This document shows, piece by piece, positions 39,173 through 49,626 of a stretch of 64,000 nucleotides of DNA (positions within the stretch are counted from its first letter, which is position 1; the number at the start of each line of letters is the position of its first letter). The stretch is from Planococcaceae bacterium Storch 2/2-2 (GTDB lineage: Bacteria > Bacillota > Bacilli > Bacillales_A > Planococcaceae): NCBI GenBank assembly GCA_009740415.1, contig WOYE01000009.1, forward strand, positions 124,001-188,000, given 5' to 3'. Made by a program: the position numbers and the translations under genes. Under the pieces are notes generated by a model. The model saw only the letters and a program-made list of their open reading frames with translations. It did not search any database and had not been told where the DNA came from.

Positions 39173-41254
39173 ATGGCAGATCATTTAGTAATAGTAGAGT
39201 CGCCAGCTAAGGCGAAGACGATTGAAAAGTATTTAGGGAAAAAGTATAAAGTGAAAGCATCGCTCGGCCATTTACGCGATTTACCGAAAAGTCAAATGGG
39301 TGTCGATGTCGACAACAATTATGAACCGAAGTATATTACGATTCGTGGAAAAGGTCCGATTTTACAAGACTTGAAAAAGGAAGCGAAAAAAGCGAAAAAG
39401 ATTTACCTCGCAGCTGACCCCGACAGAGAAGGGGAAGCGATTGCGTGGCATCTTGCGAATCAACTCGGTGTCGACATCGATTCGGATTGTCGTGTCGTCT
39501 TCAACGAAATTACGAAAGGTGCGGTGAAAGAATCTTTTAAAACGCCGCGCTCCATTAATATGGATCTCGTCGATGCTCAGCAAGCTCGACGTGTACTTGA
39601 CCGACTTGTCGGCTACAACATTAGTCCGATTCTTTGGAAAAAAGTAAAAAAAGGGTTGTCAGCAGGCCGTGTTCAATCGGTCGCTCTCCGTTTGATCATT
39701 GATCGTGAGAAAGAAATCGAAGCGTTCATTCCGGAAGAGTATTGGAGCATAACGGTCGACTTTGATAAAGATGAGACGCCGTTCCAAGCCGTTTATTACG
39801 GAGATGCCAAAAAGAAATTGAAGCTCGCTTCGAAAGAAGAAGTCGACCGCATTTTAAAAGACGTTGAGTCGTCACCGTTTGAAGTGACGAACGTCGTTAA
39901 AAAAGAGAGAAAACGGAACCCTGCTGTTCCTTTCACGACGTCTTCTTTACAACAAGAGGCCGCACGTAAATTAAATTTCCGAGCGCGTAAAACGATGATG
40001 GTCGCTCAAGAGTTGTACGAAGGGATTACGATCGGTAAAGAAGGAACGGTCGGATTGATCACGTACATGCGTACTGATTCGACACGCGTATCAGAAACAG
40101 CGAAAGAGGAAGCGAAACAGTACATTACAGAAATGTTCGGTGAAGAATACAATGCGCCAGCAGCGAAAGAGAAAGAACCTTCGAAAAAAGCGCAAGATGC
40201 GCACGAAGCAGTTCGACCGACAGCTGTCATGCGTCCACCGGCAGGAATGAAACAATACTTGACAAATGACCAATATAAATTATATAAACTCATTTGGGAA
40301 CGTTTCGTTGCGAGTCAAATGGCACCCGCTATTTTAGATACGGTGACGGTCGATATTATGAACGGCGATCACCGTTTCCGCGCGAACGGGTCGCAAGTGA
40401 AGTTTCCAGGGTTTATGAAAGTATACATTGAAGGAAGCGACGATAAAAAAGAGCAACCGGTCAATGAAAAAATGTTACCGGTTCTCGTGGAAGAAGAAAC
40501 GTTAGAAGAAGAAAAAATCGAACCGAAACAACATTTCACACAGCCGCCACCACGCTATTCAGAAGCGCGTCTCGTGAAGACGTTAGAAGAATTAGGAATC
40601 GGACGTCCGTCGACGTATGCACCGACACTCGATACGTTACAGAAGCGAAATTACGTACGGTTAGACGCTCGACGTTTCATTCCGACAGAACTCGGTGGAA
40701 TCGTTCACGAAGCAGTCAATGAATATTTCCCGAATATTATCGATATCGAATTTACAGCTGGTATGGAAGCGGACCTCGATAAAATCGAAGAAGGGGAGAT
40801 CGCTTGGAAAGAAGTGATCGACGAATTTTATCAAGATTTTGCGAAACACGTTGAGCGGGCAGATGCTGAAATGGAAGAAATCGAAATTAAAGATGAACCA
40901 GCGGGAGAAGATTGTGAAAAATGTGGCTCCGCTATGGTTTATAAAATGGGTCGATACGGTAAATTTATGGCATGTTCTAATTTCCCGGATTGTCGTAATA
41001 CGAAAGCGATCGTCAAAAAAATCGGCGTCAAATGCCCGACTTGTAAAGAAGGGGACGTCGTCGAACGAAAAAGTAAACGAAACCGTATTTTTTACGGGTG
41101 TGATCAATATCCAGCGTGCGACTACGTGTCGTGGGATAAACCGATCGCGCGGGCATGTCCGAAATGTGAAACGACGCTCGTTGAACGACGAGCGCGTAAA
41201 ACCGTGCAAGTGCAATGTCCAAATTGTGAATATGAAGAAGAACCTCAAGAGTAG
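39173..41254 (+). CDS. topA: DNA topoisomerase I
   Basis: TopA relaxes negative supercoils. The 693-residue protein starts [20 protein letters not shown] with the Toprim domain (about 3-115, with [15 protein letters not shown]), has the active Tyr298 in [12 protein letters not shown], and the C-terminal zinc-ribbon part with three four-cysteine clusters (about 580-690: CEKCG...CSNFPDC, CPTC...CDQYPAC, CPKC...CPNC). ATG at 39173 follows AAGGAGGAAG; the longer frame from 39104 has no ribosome site. Confidence 0.96.
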   Translation: MADHLVIVESPAKAKTIEKYLGKKYKVKASLGHLRDLPKSQMGVDVDNNYEPKYITIRGKGPILQDLKKEAKKAKKIYLAADPDREGEAIAWHLANQLGVDIDSDCRVVFNEITKGAVKESFKTPRSINMDLVDAQQARRVLDRLVGYNISPILWKKVKKGLSAGRVQSVALRLIIDREKEIEAFIPEEYWSITVDFDKDETPFQAVYYGDAKKKLKLASKEEVDRILKDVESSPFEVTNVVKKERKRNPAVPFTTSSLQQEAARKLNFRARKTMMVAQELYEGITIGKEGTVGLITYMRTDSTRVSETAKEEAKQYITEMFGEEYNAPAAKEKEPSKKAQDAHEAVRPTAVMRPPAGMKQYLTNDQYKLYKLIWERFVASQMAPAILDTVTVDIMNGDHRFRANGSQVKFPGFMKVYIEGSDDKKEQPVNEKMLPVLVEEETLEEEKIEPKQHFTQPPPRYSEARLVKTLEELGIGRPSTYAPTLDTLQKRNYVRLDARRFIPTELGGIVHEAVNEYFPNIIDIEFTAGMEADLDKIEEGEIAWKEVIDEFYQDFAKHVERADAEMEEIEIKDEPAGEDCEKCGSAMVYKMGRYGKFMACSNFPDCRNTKAIVKKIGVKCPTCKEGDVVERKSKRNRIFYGCDQYPACDYVSWDKPIARACPKCETTLVERRARKTVQVQCPNCEYEEEPQE

Positions 41255-41272
41255 AGAGAAAGAAGGTGCGTG

Positions 41273-42586
41273 ATGGAGCAAATCGTACACGTCATTGGAG
41301 CAGGATTAGCAGGAAGTGAAGCCGCATGGCAAATTGCCAATGCAGGGGTGAAAGTGAAATTGTATGAAATGAGACCGGTGAAACAAACACCGGCTCACCA
41401 TACGGATCAATTTGCGGAGCTCGTATGTAGCAACTCGCTCCGTGCGAACCAGTTAACGAATGCTGTCGGACTTTTAAAAGAAGAAATGAGAGGGTTAAAC
41501 TCATTGATCGTGTCAGCGGCAGATCGCTGTGCAGTACCGGCAGGTGGAGCTCTTGCAGTCGACCGTCATGAATTTTCAGCTTACGTTACTGAAGCGATTC
41601 AGTCACATGACAACATTGAAGTTATTTACGAAGAAGTGACGACGATCCCAGAAGATGCGATCACAGTCGTTGCGACTGGACCTTTAACGTCTGAAGCGTT
41701 ATCTGAAACGATTAAAGAAGTGACAGGCGCTCACGATTTATACTTTTACGATGCGGCGGCACCGATCGTTACGAAAGAGTCGCTCGATATGGATAAAGTA
41801 TACTTAAAATCGCGTTATGACAAAGGAGAAGCGGCTTATCTCAACTGCCCGATGAACGAAGAAGAATTTCAACGCTTTTACGAAGCGCTCATCGAAGCGG
41901 AAGTCGCTCCGATGAAAGATTTTGAAAAAGAGTTATTTTTCGAAGCGTGTATGCCCGTTGAAGTGTTAGCGAAGCGTGGACCGAAAACGTTGTTATTCGG
42001 TCCGATGAAGCCCGTCGGCTTAGAAGACCCTCGGACAGGTAAGACGCCGACTGCAGTCGTCCAATTACGTCAAGACGATGGAGCGGGTACGTTGTACAAC
42101 ATCGTCGGGTTCCAAACGCAATTAAAATGGGGCGAACAGAAAAAAGTGTTATCGCTCATCCCAGGTTTAGAACATGTTGAGATTGTACGTTACGGCGTCA
42201 TGCACCGGAACACGTTCATGAACTCACCGAAAGTGTTAGCGCCGACGTATCAAATGCGCACGCGTCCGAATGTCTTTTTTGCAGGGCAGATGACAGGTGT
42301 GGAAGGATACGTGGAATCGTCTGCTTCTGGACTCGTCGCGGGATTGAATGCCGCTCGATTGGCGAAAGAAGAACGCCTTCTTCGAATGCCCGACGAGACA
42401 GCAATCGGAAGTTTAGCGCGCTACATTACGGAAGCGAACCCTGAAAACTTCCAGCCGATGAATATTAACTACGGTTTGTTCCCACGTTTGGAGAAAAAAG
42501 TAAAAGTGAAAGCAGAACGTGCGCAAAAATATGCGGATCGTTCACTTGCAACGTTGAGCGAATTTAAAGAAGAGAACGGACTATAG
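41273..42586 (+). CDS. trmFO: tRNA (uracil-54 C5) methyltransferase, folate-dependent (TrmFO)
   Basis: TrmFO makes ribothymidine at tRNA position 54 with methylene-tetrahydrofolate and FAD. The 437-residue protein has the FAD motif [14 protein letters not shown] (about 6-19), YEMRP, and ELVCSNSLR, and the late [17 protein letters not shown] segment. ATG at 41273 follows AGAAGGTG; a GTG one codon earlier is possible. Known as gid in older annotation. Confidence 0.95.
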   Translation: MEQIVHVIGAGLAGSEAAWQIANAGVKVKLYEMRPVKQTPAHHTDQFAELVCSNSLRANQLTNAVGLLKEEMRGLNSLIVSAADRCAVPAGGALAVDRHEFSAYVTEAIQSHDNIEVIYEEVTTIPEDAITVVATGPLTSEALSETIKEVTGAHDLYFYDAAAPIVTKESLDMDKVYLKSRYDKGEAAYLNCPMNEEEFQRFYEALIEAEVAPMKDFEKELFFEACMPVEVLAKRGPKTLLFGPMKPVGLEDPRTGKTPTAVVQLRQDDGAGTLYNIVGFQTQLKWGEQKKVLSLIPGLEHVEIVRYGVMHRNTFMNSPKVLAPTYQMRTRPNVFFAGQMTGVEGYVESSASGLVAGLNAARLAKEERLLRMPDETAIGSLARYITEANPENFQPMNINYGLFPRLEKKVKVKAERAQKYADRSLATLSEFKEENGL

Positions 42587-42592
42587 AAGGAG

Positions 42593-42643
42593 AGAGATGA
42601 GGCTGCCTGTCAAATAGACGACGTCAGTCTCATCTTTTCTTTC
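42593..42643 (+). terminator. Terminator after trmFO
   Basis: AGATGAGGCTG and CAGTCTCATCT pair with small mismatches around a longer loop, with a T-rich end. It is less compact than the other terminators here. Confidence 0.65.
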
Positions 42644-42713
42644 TGTTTAGAAGAAGTTGTGAGGAAATTGTAACTATTTTTTAAAAATTGAGAAATTTCG
42701 TAGATAGTATCAG

Positions 42714-42743
42714 TTGATGAGTAGATAGCGAATCATGTATAGT
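42714..42743 (+). promoter_or_regulatory. Promoter for xerC-hslVU-codY
   Basis: TTGATG (42714-42719), 18 bases and TATAGT (42738-42743) lie 33 bases before the xerC start. A CodY-box-like palindrome lies just upstream (42684-42698). Confidence 0.65.
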
Positions 42744-42775
42744 AATCAAGGAATGGAAAAGAGGAGGCGAGTCGT

Positions 42776-43678
42776 TTGGAGGAACAGTTAGTGAATGAAT
42801 GGCTCACTACGTATCGTGACTATTTAGCACATGAACGTAATTTTTCAATTCATACGGTTCACCATTACGTTACGGACGTCGAGCAATGGTTTTCATTTAT
42901 GACACGAGAAAATATCGATTCGCTCGAACGTGTGACGTACGACGACGTTCGCCACTACTTAGGGATGCTTTACGAACAATCTTATGCTCGTTCAAGCATT
43001 TCGAGAAAAATTACGTCACTCCGGTTGTATTTGAAATGGATGGGAGAGCGGTACGGTTTACAAAACGATGCGTTTCAACACGCCCACCATCCGAAAAAAG
43101 AAGAGCGTTTACCTTCTTTTTTTTATGAAGAGGAATTGGAACATTTGTTTCGTTCGGTTCAAGGGGACGATGTGAAGTCAATTCGTGACTATGCGCTACT
43201 CGAGCTGTTGTATGCAACGGGGATGCGTGTCAGTGAATTGACTACTTTAGACTGTTCACAAATCGATTGGACGTACGGAATCGTACGCGTTCGGGGAAAA
43301 GGGAATAAAGAACGAATGATTCCTTTCGGAGCATTTGCAGAGGAAGCATTGCAAACGTATATCGAAGAGAGTCGTCCGCGTTTAGTGAAAGGGTTGGATC
43401 ATGATCGTCTATTTGTCAATATGAAAGGGACGCCACTGACAGATCGAGGCGTTCGATACATTTTCACGCAGCTCACGAAGGAGAGTGCTCAGCGCATGAA
43501 ACTTCATCCTCATAAACTGCGTCATACGTTTGCGACGCATTTATTAGAGCGAGGAGCAGACGTCACGACCGTTCAGCAGTTGCTCGGACATGAAACGTTG
43601 TCTTCTACGCAATTGTATACGCACGTGACGAAAGAGCGGCTGCGACGTATTCATACGGAGCATCACCCGAGAGCGTAA
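42776..43678 (+). CDS. xerC: Tyrosine recombinase XerC (CodV)
   Basis: XerC (CodV) with XerD resolves chromosome dimers at dif. The 300-residue protein has the N-terminal SAM-like core-binding domain (about 6-95) and the catalytic domain (about 110-295) with the first Arg in ATGMRVSEL, HKLRHTFATHLLERGADV, LLGHETLSSTQLY and nucleophile Tyr281. The start is TTG at 42776 with AGAGGAGG about 8 bases upstream. It heads the same four-gene set as the B. subtilis cod operon. Confidence 0.95.
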   Translation: MEEQLVNEWLTTYRDYLAHERNFSIHTVHHYVTDVEQWFSFMTRENIDSLERVTYDDVRHYLGMLYEQSYARSSISRKITSLRLYLKWMGERYGLQNDAFQHAHHPKKEERLPSFFYEEELEHLFRSVQGDDVKSIRDYALLELLYATGMRVSELTTLDCSQIDWTYGIVRVRGKGNKERMIPFGAFAEEALQTYIEESRPRLVKGLDHDRLFVNMKGTPLTDRGVRYIFTQLTKESAQRMKLHPHKLRHTFATHLLERGADVTTVQQLLGHETLSSTQLYTHVTKERLRRIHTEHHPRA

Positions 43679-43690
43679 GGAGGAACTATA

Positions 43691-44230
43691 ATGGAATTTC
43701 ATGCAACGACGATTTTTGCAGTTCATCATAAAGGAAGTTGTGCCATGTCTGGAGACGGCCAAGTAACGATGGGAAATGCTGTCATTATGAAAAATACGGC
43801 ACGAAAAGTAAGACGACTGTACGGTGGGAAAGTGTTAGCTGGATTTGCAGGATCGGTAGCGGACGCTTTCACATTGTTTGAACGATTCGAACAAAAATTA
43901 AACGAATATGACGGTCAGTTAGAGCGAGCAGCTGTCGAATTAGCGAAAGAATGGCGCGGTGATCGTGCACTTCGTAAATTAGAAGCACTTCTCATCGTCA
44001 TGAACGAAGACCAATTGTTGCTCGTATCAGGAACAGGTGAAGTGATCGCGCCAGACGATGGCATTTTAGCGATCGGTTCAGGGGGCAACTACGCACTTTC
44101 CGCTGGACGAGCGTTGAAACGTTATAGCGGTGACGCGATGACAGCAGAGGAAATTGCGAAAGCATCGCTTACGATCGCTTCAGAGCTCTGTGTGTATACG
44201 AACGACAATATCGTAGTGGAGGTGCTGTAA
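43691..44230 (+). CDS. hslV: HslV (ClpQ) protease subunit
   Basis: HslV is the peptidase of the two-part HslUV protease. The 179-residue protein starts [11 protein letters not shown]; the Thr-Thr pair at 6-7 is where classic HslV proteins have their N-terminal catalytic Thr after a propeptide is cut. B. subtilis ClpQ (CodW) starts with Ser at its processed end; here residue 2 is Glu, so the threonine form is more likely, as in staphylococci. [20 protein letters not shown] and [14 protein letters not shown] are conserved. ATG follows AAGGAGG and the stop abuts hslU. Confidence 0.94.
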   Translation: MEFHATTIFAVHHKGSCAMSGDGQVTMGNAVIMKNTARKVRRLYGGKVLAGFAGSVADAFTLFERFEQKLNEYDGQLERAAVELAKEWRGDRALRKLEALLIVMNEDQLLLVSGTGEVIAPDDGILAIGSGGNYALSAGRALKRYSGDAMTAEEIAKASLTIASELCVYTNDNIVVEVL

Positions 44231-45619
44231 ATGGGACAACACGTAACACCGAAACAACTCGTCTCTTATTTGGACCAATACATCGTCGGTCAACAACAAG
44301 CGAAACGAGCGATTGCGATCGCTGTACGCAATCGTTACCGCCGGATGCAACTGACCGAAGAAGAACGTGAAGAGATCATCCCGAAAAACATTTTGATGAT
44401 CGGGCCAACAGGTGTCGGTAAAACTGAAATCGCTCGTCGTATGGCACGATATATTCGCGCGCCTTTCATTAAAGTGGAAGCGACGAAGTTTACAGAAGTC
44501 GGTTACGTCGGTCGAGACGTCGAATCGATCATTCGAGACCTCGTCGAAGTAGCGGTCCGTCTCGTAAAAGAAGATAAGCGAGACGAAGTGAAAGAAGAAG
44601 CGAAAAAGCGTGCGGAAGAGCGACTCATCGATTTACTCATGCCGGAAAAAAATGAACGATCTAAAATTGCGAACCCGTTTGAAATGCTGTTTGGTCAACA
44701 AAACGAACAGACGACGGATGAAGATCGCGAAGAACGAATGAACCGAAAGAGAAAACGTTCTGAAATCGGGGCGATGCTTCGAATTGGCAAGTTGGAAGAT
44801 GAAGTCGTCAAAGTAGACGTTCCTGTTCAAGGCGGAGCCGTTTTAGGCATGATGGACGGGATGAACGAGCAGATGAACCAAATGCAAGAAGCTCTTTCAT
44901 CGATGCTACCGAAACAGACGAATGTCCGTGAAATGAAAGTGAAAGATGCACGACGCGTCTTGGAAGAAGAAGAAGCGGATCGCTTGCTCGATACGGAAGA
45001 AGTAAACCGTCTTGCAATCGAAATGACCGAACAATCCGGCATCGTATTTTTAGATGAATTTGATAAAATTGCAAGTACAGGTTCGCAACAATCGGCAGAC
45101 GTTTCACGCGAAGGGGTTCAGCGAGACATTTTACCAATCGTTGAAGGGTCAACGGTAAAAACGAAATACGGACTCGTCAAAACAGATTTCATTTTATTCA
45201 TCGCAGCGGGTGCTTTCCACATTTCAAAGCCATCCGATATTATTCCAGAACTACAAGGTCGTTTCCCAATCCGTGTCGAATTAGACAAATTGACGAAAGA
45301 AGACTTTGTACGGATTTTAACGGAGCCAGAACATGCCCTGCCACGTCAATATACGAAACTGTTAGCAACTGAAAACGTGACGATTACGTTTGAAGAGGAA
45401 GCGATTGAACGGTTAGCAACGATCGCGACGAAAGTGAACGATCAAACGGAAAATATCGGTGCGCGTCGTCTTCATACAATTATGGAAAAATTGTTAGAAG
45501 ATTTATCATTTGAAGCGCCGGATATTCAGCCAGCTACTGTGTCGATCACAGCGTCTTATGTAGACGATAAACTCGACTCGATCGTCGAGGATAAAGATTT
45601 ATCACAATTTATATTATAA
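44231..45619 (+). CDS. hslU: HslU (ClpY) unfoldase ATPase
   Basis: HslU unfolds proteins and feeds them to HslV. The 462-residue AAA+ protein has Walker [10 protein letters not shown] (58-66), the family segment [22 protein letters not shown] in pieces (about 78-100), the variable I domain (about 110-230), Walker [11 protein letters not shown] (about 273-282), and a C-terminal end DLSQFIL, whose last residues dock with HslV. ATG at 44231 directly follows the hslV stop with GGAGGTGC upstream. Confidence 0.96.
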   Translation: MGQHVTPKQLVSYLDQYIVGQQQAKRAIAIAVRNRYRRMQLTEEEREEIIPKNILMIGPTGVGKTEIARRMARYIRAPFIKVEATKFTEVGYVGRDVESIIRDLVEVAVRLVKEDKRDEVKEEAKKRAEERLIDLLMPEKNERSKIANPFEMLFGQQNEQTTDEDREERMNRKRKRSEIGAMLRIGKLEDEVVKVDVPVQGGAVLGMMDGMNEQMNQMQEALSSMLPKQTNVREMKVKDARRVLEEEEADRLLDTEEVNRLAIEMTEQSGIVFLDEFDKIASTGSQQSADVSREGVQRDILPIVEGSTVKTKYGLVKTDFILFIAAGAFHISKPSDIIPELQGRFPIRVELDKLTKEDFVRILTEPEHALPRQYTKLLATENVTITFEEEAIERLATIATKVNDQTENIGARRLHTIMEKLLEDLSFEAPDIQPATVSITASYVDDKLDSIVEDKDLSQFIL

Positions 45620-45664
45620 CGAGAGAAAACAGTCGTCGCTAGACTACTGAGGAGGAAAAAGAGT

Positions 45665-46438
45665 ATGTCATTACTCAATAAAACGAGAGAAATTAACGCA
45701 ATGTTACAAAATGCAGGGAAAGTTGTAAACTTTAAAGAGATGGCTGAAACATTGAGTCACGTCATCGATAGCAATACATTTATCGTTAGCCGAAAAGGAA
45801 AGTTAATTGGCTTTTCAATTTACCACCATATTGAAAACGAACGAATGAAAAAAATGTTCGACGACCGTCAGTTCCCAACCGAATATACGGACCGTTTATT
45901 CGACATTCGTGAAACGTCACCGAACTTAGATATCGATAACGAACATACGGTATTTCCGATTGAAAACAAAGATTTATTCGCAGATGGTTGGACGACGATC
46001 GTTCCCATTATCGGCGGAGGTGAACGGTTAGGAACGCTCATTTTAGCTCGTCTCTCGGAGAAATTTACAGAAGACGACTTAATTTTAGCGGAATACGGTG
46101 CGACAGTAGTCGGTATGGAAATTTTACGCGAGCGTTCAGAAGAAGTCGAACAAGAAGCGCGCAATCGTGCCGTCGTACAAATGGCGATCAATTCGCTCTC
46201 TTACAGTGAGCACGAAGCGATTGAACACATTTTTGAAGAGTTGGATGGTACGGAAGGTTTACTCGTCGCTTCTAAAGTTGCAGATCGTGTCGGCATCACT
46301 CGTTCGGTCATCGTCAATGCATTAAGAAAATTAGAAAGTGCTGGCGTCATTGAATCGCGTTCATTAGGTATGAAAGGTACGTACATTAAAGTGCTAAATG
46401 ACAACTTCTTATCAGAGCTCGAACATCAAAAGATGTAA
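45665..46438 (+). CDS. codY: Global regulator CodY
   Basis: CodY represses many genes for nitrogen use and stationary phase when branched-chain amino acids and GTP are plentiful. The 257-residue protein has the N-terminal GAF domain (about 1-155) that binds amino acids, a long linker helix (about 140-170), and a winged helix with [20 protein letters not shown] (about 202-221) and the following [13 protein letters not shown] at 45665 follows GAGGAGGAAAAAG. A small hairpin lies between hslU and codY (about 45630-45649). In B. subtilis CodY also represses the fla/che promoter, which is the next operon here. Confidence 0.96.
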   Translation: MSLLNKTREINAMLQNAGKVVNFKEMAETLSHVIDSNTFIVSRKGKLIGFSIYHHIENERMKKMFDDRQFPTEYTDRLFDIRETSPNLDIDNEHTVFPIENKDLFADGWTTIVPIIGGGERLGTLILARLSEKFTEDDLILAEYGATVVGMEILRERSEEVEQEARNRAVVQMAINSLSYSEHEAIEHIFEELDGTEGLLVASKVADRVGITRSVIVNALRKLESAGVIESRSLGMKGTYIKVLNDNFLSELEHQKM

Positions 46439-46463
46439 ATTGAATAACTATTGGATAAAAAAT

Positions 46464-46504
46464 GAAAAAGGGGGGAGTCTGTCAAGGACTCCCTTCTTTT
46501 TCAT
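46464..46504 (+). terminator. Terminator after codY
   Basis: GAAAAAGGGGGGAGTC and GACTCCCTTCTTTTTC pair with one or two mismatches around TGTCAAG, with a T tract in the second arm. The stem could act in both directions. Confidence 0.9.
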
Positions 46505-46584
46505 TCTGTACTTGTGTATGATAGGGAAGAGGGACTCGTGGCTCATACGTAAGCTGAAAGAAATAGATGACTAGTGTACAAGTG

Positions 46585-46613
46585 TTGGTTCATATTGCCT
46601 AATATAGTATGAT
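46585..46613 (+). promoter_or_regulatory. Candidate upstream promoter of the fla/che operon
   Basis: TTGGTT (46585-46590), 17 bases and TATGAT (46608-46613) lie in the 335-base gap between codY and flgB. The gap holds the codY terminator, this site and a second promoter candidate nearer to flgB, and no gene that I can see. Confidence 0.55.
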
Positions 46614-46673
46614 AGTGTGAATAGTGCAAAAGGAAAAGAGTTGAAGGAACTACGTTATTTTAGTGTTAGAGTA

Positions 46674-46703
46674 TAGACAAGGTTTGTAACTATTCGATAC
46701 AAT
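46674..46703 (+). promoter_or_regulatory. Candidate main promoter of the fla/che operon
   Basis: TAGACA (46674-46679), 18 bases and TACAAT (46698-46703) lie 70 bases before flgB. Downstream of it TAGAAATTT occurs twice, 20 bases apart (46732-46740 and 46752-46760), the second just ahead of the ribosome site. Confidence 0.6.
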
Positions 46704-46773
46704 GAGAGTAGGTACACTGTTGGATATTGTGTAGAAATTTGATATGAAAGATAGAAATTTAGAGGTGATTGAC

Positions 46774-47166
46774 TTGAAGCTATTCGATTCAACGATTCAA
46801 AGTTTAGAGCAAGGGTTGAATTTCTCTACTAAAAAAGGTGAAGCGATCTCTCAAAATATTGCTAACGTTGATACACCGCGTTATAAAGCGAAAACAGTAA
46901 ACTTCAAAGAGATGTTAGAAGAAGCGAAAGTGCAACAGTTGGAAGCGCATCGTACAGAAGACAAACATTTACCATTTCGAGCGTCTAATCGGTCGAGTGG
47001 CGTGAGTACACTATCAGCGCTTCGATACCGTCATAATGGAAATGGAGTCGATATGGACCGCGAACAAGCGGATTTAGCGGCGAACCAAATTTATTACAAT
47101 GCGCTCGTCGATCGATTGAACGGTAAGTTTAATACGTTGCAACAAGTTGTTAAAGGAGGACGTTAA
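46774..47166 (+). CDS. flgB: Flagellar basal body rod protein FlgB
   Basis: FlgB is a proximal rod protein exported by the flagellar type III system. The 130-residue chain has the rod family N-terminus with ISQNIANVDTPRYKAK (about 27-42) and the C-terminal helix with ANQIYYNALVDRLNGKF. TTG at 46774 is chosen because AGAGGTGAT lies 7 bases upstream and the product then starts MKLFDSTIQSL, as in B. subtilis FlgB. An ATG at 46744 would add ten residues over the ribosome site. It is the first gene of the fla/che operon. Confidence 0.92.
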   Translation: MKLFDSTIQSLEQGLNFSTKKGEAISQNIANVDTPRYKAKTVNFKEMLEEAKVQQLEAHRTEDKHLPFRASNRSSGVSTLSALRYRHNGNGVDMDREQADLAANQIYYNALVDRLNGKFNTLQQVVKGGR

Positions 47167-47168
47167 AA

Positions 47169-47630
47169 ATGTCTATTTTTCATAGTTTAAATACGTCGAC
47201 TTCAGCACTCACTGCACAACGGACTCGAATGGATGTCATTTCATCGAATATGGCAAATATTGAAACGACACGTGGACAGCTCGTAAACGGTGAGTGGGAG
47301 CCGTATCGTAGAAGAACGACTCGTTTAGCCGCAAGAGAGAACCAGTTCAAGTCTCTATTGAACGAAGCAAGAGGGAAGCAAAATCAAAAGGCTACTGGGA
47401 ATGGTGTTGTCGTTTCTCGTATTACACGCGATTACGAAACGCCATTTAAGCTCGTACACGACCCGAGTCATCCAGATGCGAATGAAGAAGGGTACGTGTC
47501 GATGCCGAATATCGACCCGCTGAGAGAAACGATTGATTTAATGTCAGCTACACGTTCATACGAAGCGAACATTACGGCGTTCAACGCGAACAAGTCGATG
47601 TTAATGAAAGCGTTAGAAATAGGAAGATAA
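47169..47630 (+). CDS. flgC: Flagellar basal body rod protein FlgC
   Basis: FlgC is the second proximal rod protein. The 153-residue chain has the rod motif SSNMANIETTRG (about 25-36) and the C-terminal NIDPLRETIDLMSATRSYEANI, then FNANKSMLMKALEIGR, all typical. ATG at 47169 follows AAAGGAGG. It starts two bases after the flgB stop. Confidence 0.95.
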   Translation: MSIFHSLNTSTSALTAQRTRMDVISSNMANIETTRGQLVNGEWEPYRRRTTRLAARENQFKSLLNEARGKQNQKATGNGVVVSRITRDYETPFKLVHDPSHPDANEEGYVSMPNIDPLRETIDLMSATRSYEANITAFNANKSMLMKALEIGR

Positions 47631-47647
47631 GAAAGTGAGGGGTAATG

Positions 47648-47953
47648 ATGTCTAATATGTTGCCAATTCAAGCAGTTATTCCGAAACAGTCGATCTTTCA
47701 AGTGCCTGCTCAAACGTCAGTACAAGAGCCAGAAAAAACGTTCGGAAGCTTTTTAAAAGAAGCGATTCAAGAAGTAGATACGTTACAAAAAGTGTCGGAT
47801 GAAGCGACGGCTAAACTCGTTCGTGGCGAGAAAGTTGATTTACATAATGTGATGGTCCATGCTCAAAAGGCGAACATCGCTTTAACGACAACTGTTGAAA
47901 TTAGAAATAAAGTGGTTGAAGCTTACCAAGAAATTAGCCGAATGCCATTGTAA
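47648..47953 (+). CDS. fliE: Flagellar hook-basal body protein FliE
   Basis: FliE joins the MS ring to the rod. The protein has about 101 residues with a variable N-part and the conserved C-part FGSFLKEAI, VDLHNVMVHAQKANIAL and VEIRNKVVEAYQEI. Two ATGs (47645 and 47648) are possible; the second is better spaced from GTGAGGGG. It is in the usual flgB-flgC-fliE order. Confidence 0.94.
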   Translation: MSNMLPIQAVIPKQSIFQVPAQTSVQEPEKTFGSFLKEAIQEVDTLQKVSDEATAKLVRGEKVDLHNVMVHAQKANIALTTTVEIRNKVVEAYQEISRMPL

Positions 47954-47998
47954 TACGATATAAAAATAGGACGATATGAGTTAACCGGAGGATTATGA

Positions 47999-49612
47999 AT
48001 GAAAGAAAGAGTAGCGAAAATTAGAGCAGATATAAGTGAATTCTGGTCTAGTCGTTCAAAAGCTCAAAAAATCACCTATATCGGTTCTACACTCGGCATT
48101 ATTTTGATTGCAGCGCTGCTCACCTTCTTTTTGACGAGGACCGAGTACGTACCGCTTTACACGGACGTTTCTCAGTCGGAAGTTGGTCGAATTAAAGAGC
48201 ATCTTGACTCAATCGGTGTGCCGAACGAGATCGCACCAGGTGGAACGTCGATCTCTGTGCCGAAAGAACAAGTAGATGATTTATTAGTAGCTCTGGCAGC
48301 GGAAGGATTTCCGAAGTCAGGTACGATCGATTATTCCTTTTATGCAGAGAATGCTGGATTTGGGACGACAGATAATGAATTCAACATGTTAAAAAATGCC
48401 ACGTTGCAAACGGAGTTGGCCAACTTATTAAAAGGAATTGAAGGGGTACAAGATGCGAATGTCATGTTAACTTTACCGACACCGAGCGTGTTCGTAAGCG
48501 AAGTGTCTGAAGGTGCATCAGCTTCTATCATTTTAAAAACCGCTCCGAGTCATGAATTTACAGAGGAGCAAATGACCGCTCTTTACAATTTAGTGTCAAA
48601 AAGTTTACCGAGTCTCGATATTGATGACATCGTCATTATGAACCAATATTCGGAAGTGTTTGATTTAACCGATCCGACGCGTCAATACGGGGCGAGCGTT
48701 GCCGATCAAATGACGATTAAAAAATCGATTGAAAAAGATATTCAACGTCAAGTTCAGCAAATGCTCGGGACGATGATGGGGCAAGATAAAGTCGTCGTTT
48801 CTGTTACGACCGATATCGACTTTAAAGCTGAAAATCGTGTCGAAGACTTGAAAGAGCCAGTCGATGAAGAAAATATGGAAGGAATCGCTCTCAGCGTCCA
48901 ACGGATTACAGAGTCGTTCACTGGTGATGACCCAGGAGCGGAAGGGCAAGTAGAAGCGGGCGACCCGACCGATAACCGAACGTCTTACTTAGAAGGAAAC
49001 TTCGGAGGGATGGGCGACTATGAACGTGTCGAAGAGACGATCAATAACGAAGTGAATCGAATTCGTAAAGAGATCGTAGAAAGTCCGTATAAAATTCGCG
49101 ACTTAGGCATTCAAGTCGTCATCGACCCACCTGTTGACGAAGAAGGAGAAGTCGAAGAATTGCCGGCAGAGTTACAAGAAGACGTCGAGCAAATTTTAAC
49201 GACCGTCATCCGAACGTCGATCAACGAAGAAGTAGGTGAGTTAACCGATGAAGAACTTTCGGATAAAATAGCAGTAATGATTCAACCATTCAACGGCTCT
49301 GTTGCCTCATTTGATGACGTTCAAACGAAAATCCCTACGTGGGTATTCGTCGTCGGTGGATTGTTAATTGCGGCGATCATCGGTACGATCATCTTCTTCG
49401 TACGTAAACGGAAGAAAGAAGAAGAGGAAGCACTCCTTGCGGCAGAAGAAGCAGCACTTGCCGAACAAGAAGCAGCCGTTGAACAAGTAGAAGATATTAA
49501 CGATGGACCAGAATCCGAATCGGTGGCACGTCGCAAACAGTTGGAAAAAATGGCGAAAGATAAGCCGGAAGAGTTTGCGAAGTTGTTACGTACGTGGATT
49601 TCAGAAGACTAG
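47999..49612 (+). CDS. fliF: Flagellar MS-ring protein FliF
   Basis: FliF forms the MS ring in the membrane, the base on which the flagellum is built. The 537-residue protein has two membrane segments (about 25-45 and 442-463) that flank a large periplasm-side region with ring-building motifs, including TEYVPLYTDVSQSEVG and DYSFYAENAGFGTTDNEF. The acidic, Ala/Glu-rich C-terminal tail ends RTWISED, the part that binds FliG. ATG at 47999 follows CCGGAGG. Confidence 0.96.
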   Translation: MKERVAKIRADISEFWSSRSKAQKITYIGSTLGIILIAALLTFFLTRTEYVPLYTDVSQSEVGRIKEHLDSIGVPNEIAPGGTSISVPKEQVDDLLVALAAEGFPKSGTIDYSFYAENAGFGTTDNEFNMLKNATLQTELANLLKGIEGVQDANVMLTLPTPSVFVSEVSEGASASIILKTAPSHEFTEEQMTALYNLVSKSLPSLDIDDIVIMNQYSEVFDLTDPTRQYGASVADQMTIKKSIEKDIQRQVQQMLGTMMGQDKVVVSVTTDIDFKAENRVEDLKEPVDEENMEGIALSVQRITESFTGDDPGAEGQVEAGDPTDNRTSYLEGNFGGMGDYERVEETINNEVNRIRKEIVESPYKIRDLGIQVVIDPPVDEEGEVEELPAELQEDVEQILTTVIRTSINEEVGELTDEELSDKIAVMIQPFNGSVASFDDVQTKIPTWVFVVGGLLIAAIIGTIIFFVRKRKKEEEEALLAAEEAALAEQEAAVEQVEDINDGPESESVARRKQLEKMAKDKPEEFAKLLRTWISED

Positions 49613-49626
49613 AGGAGGGATGAACG

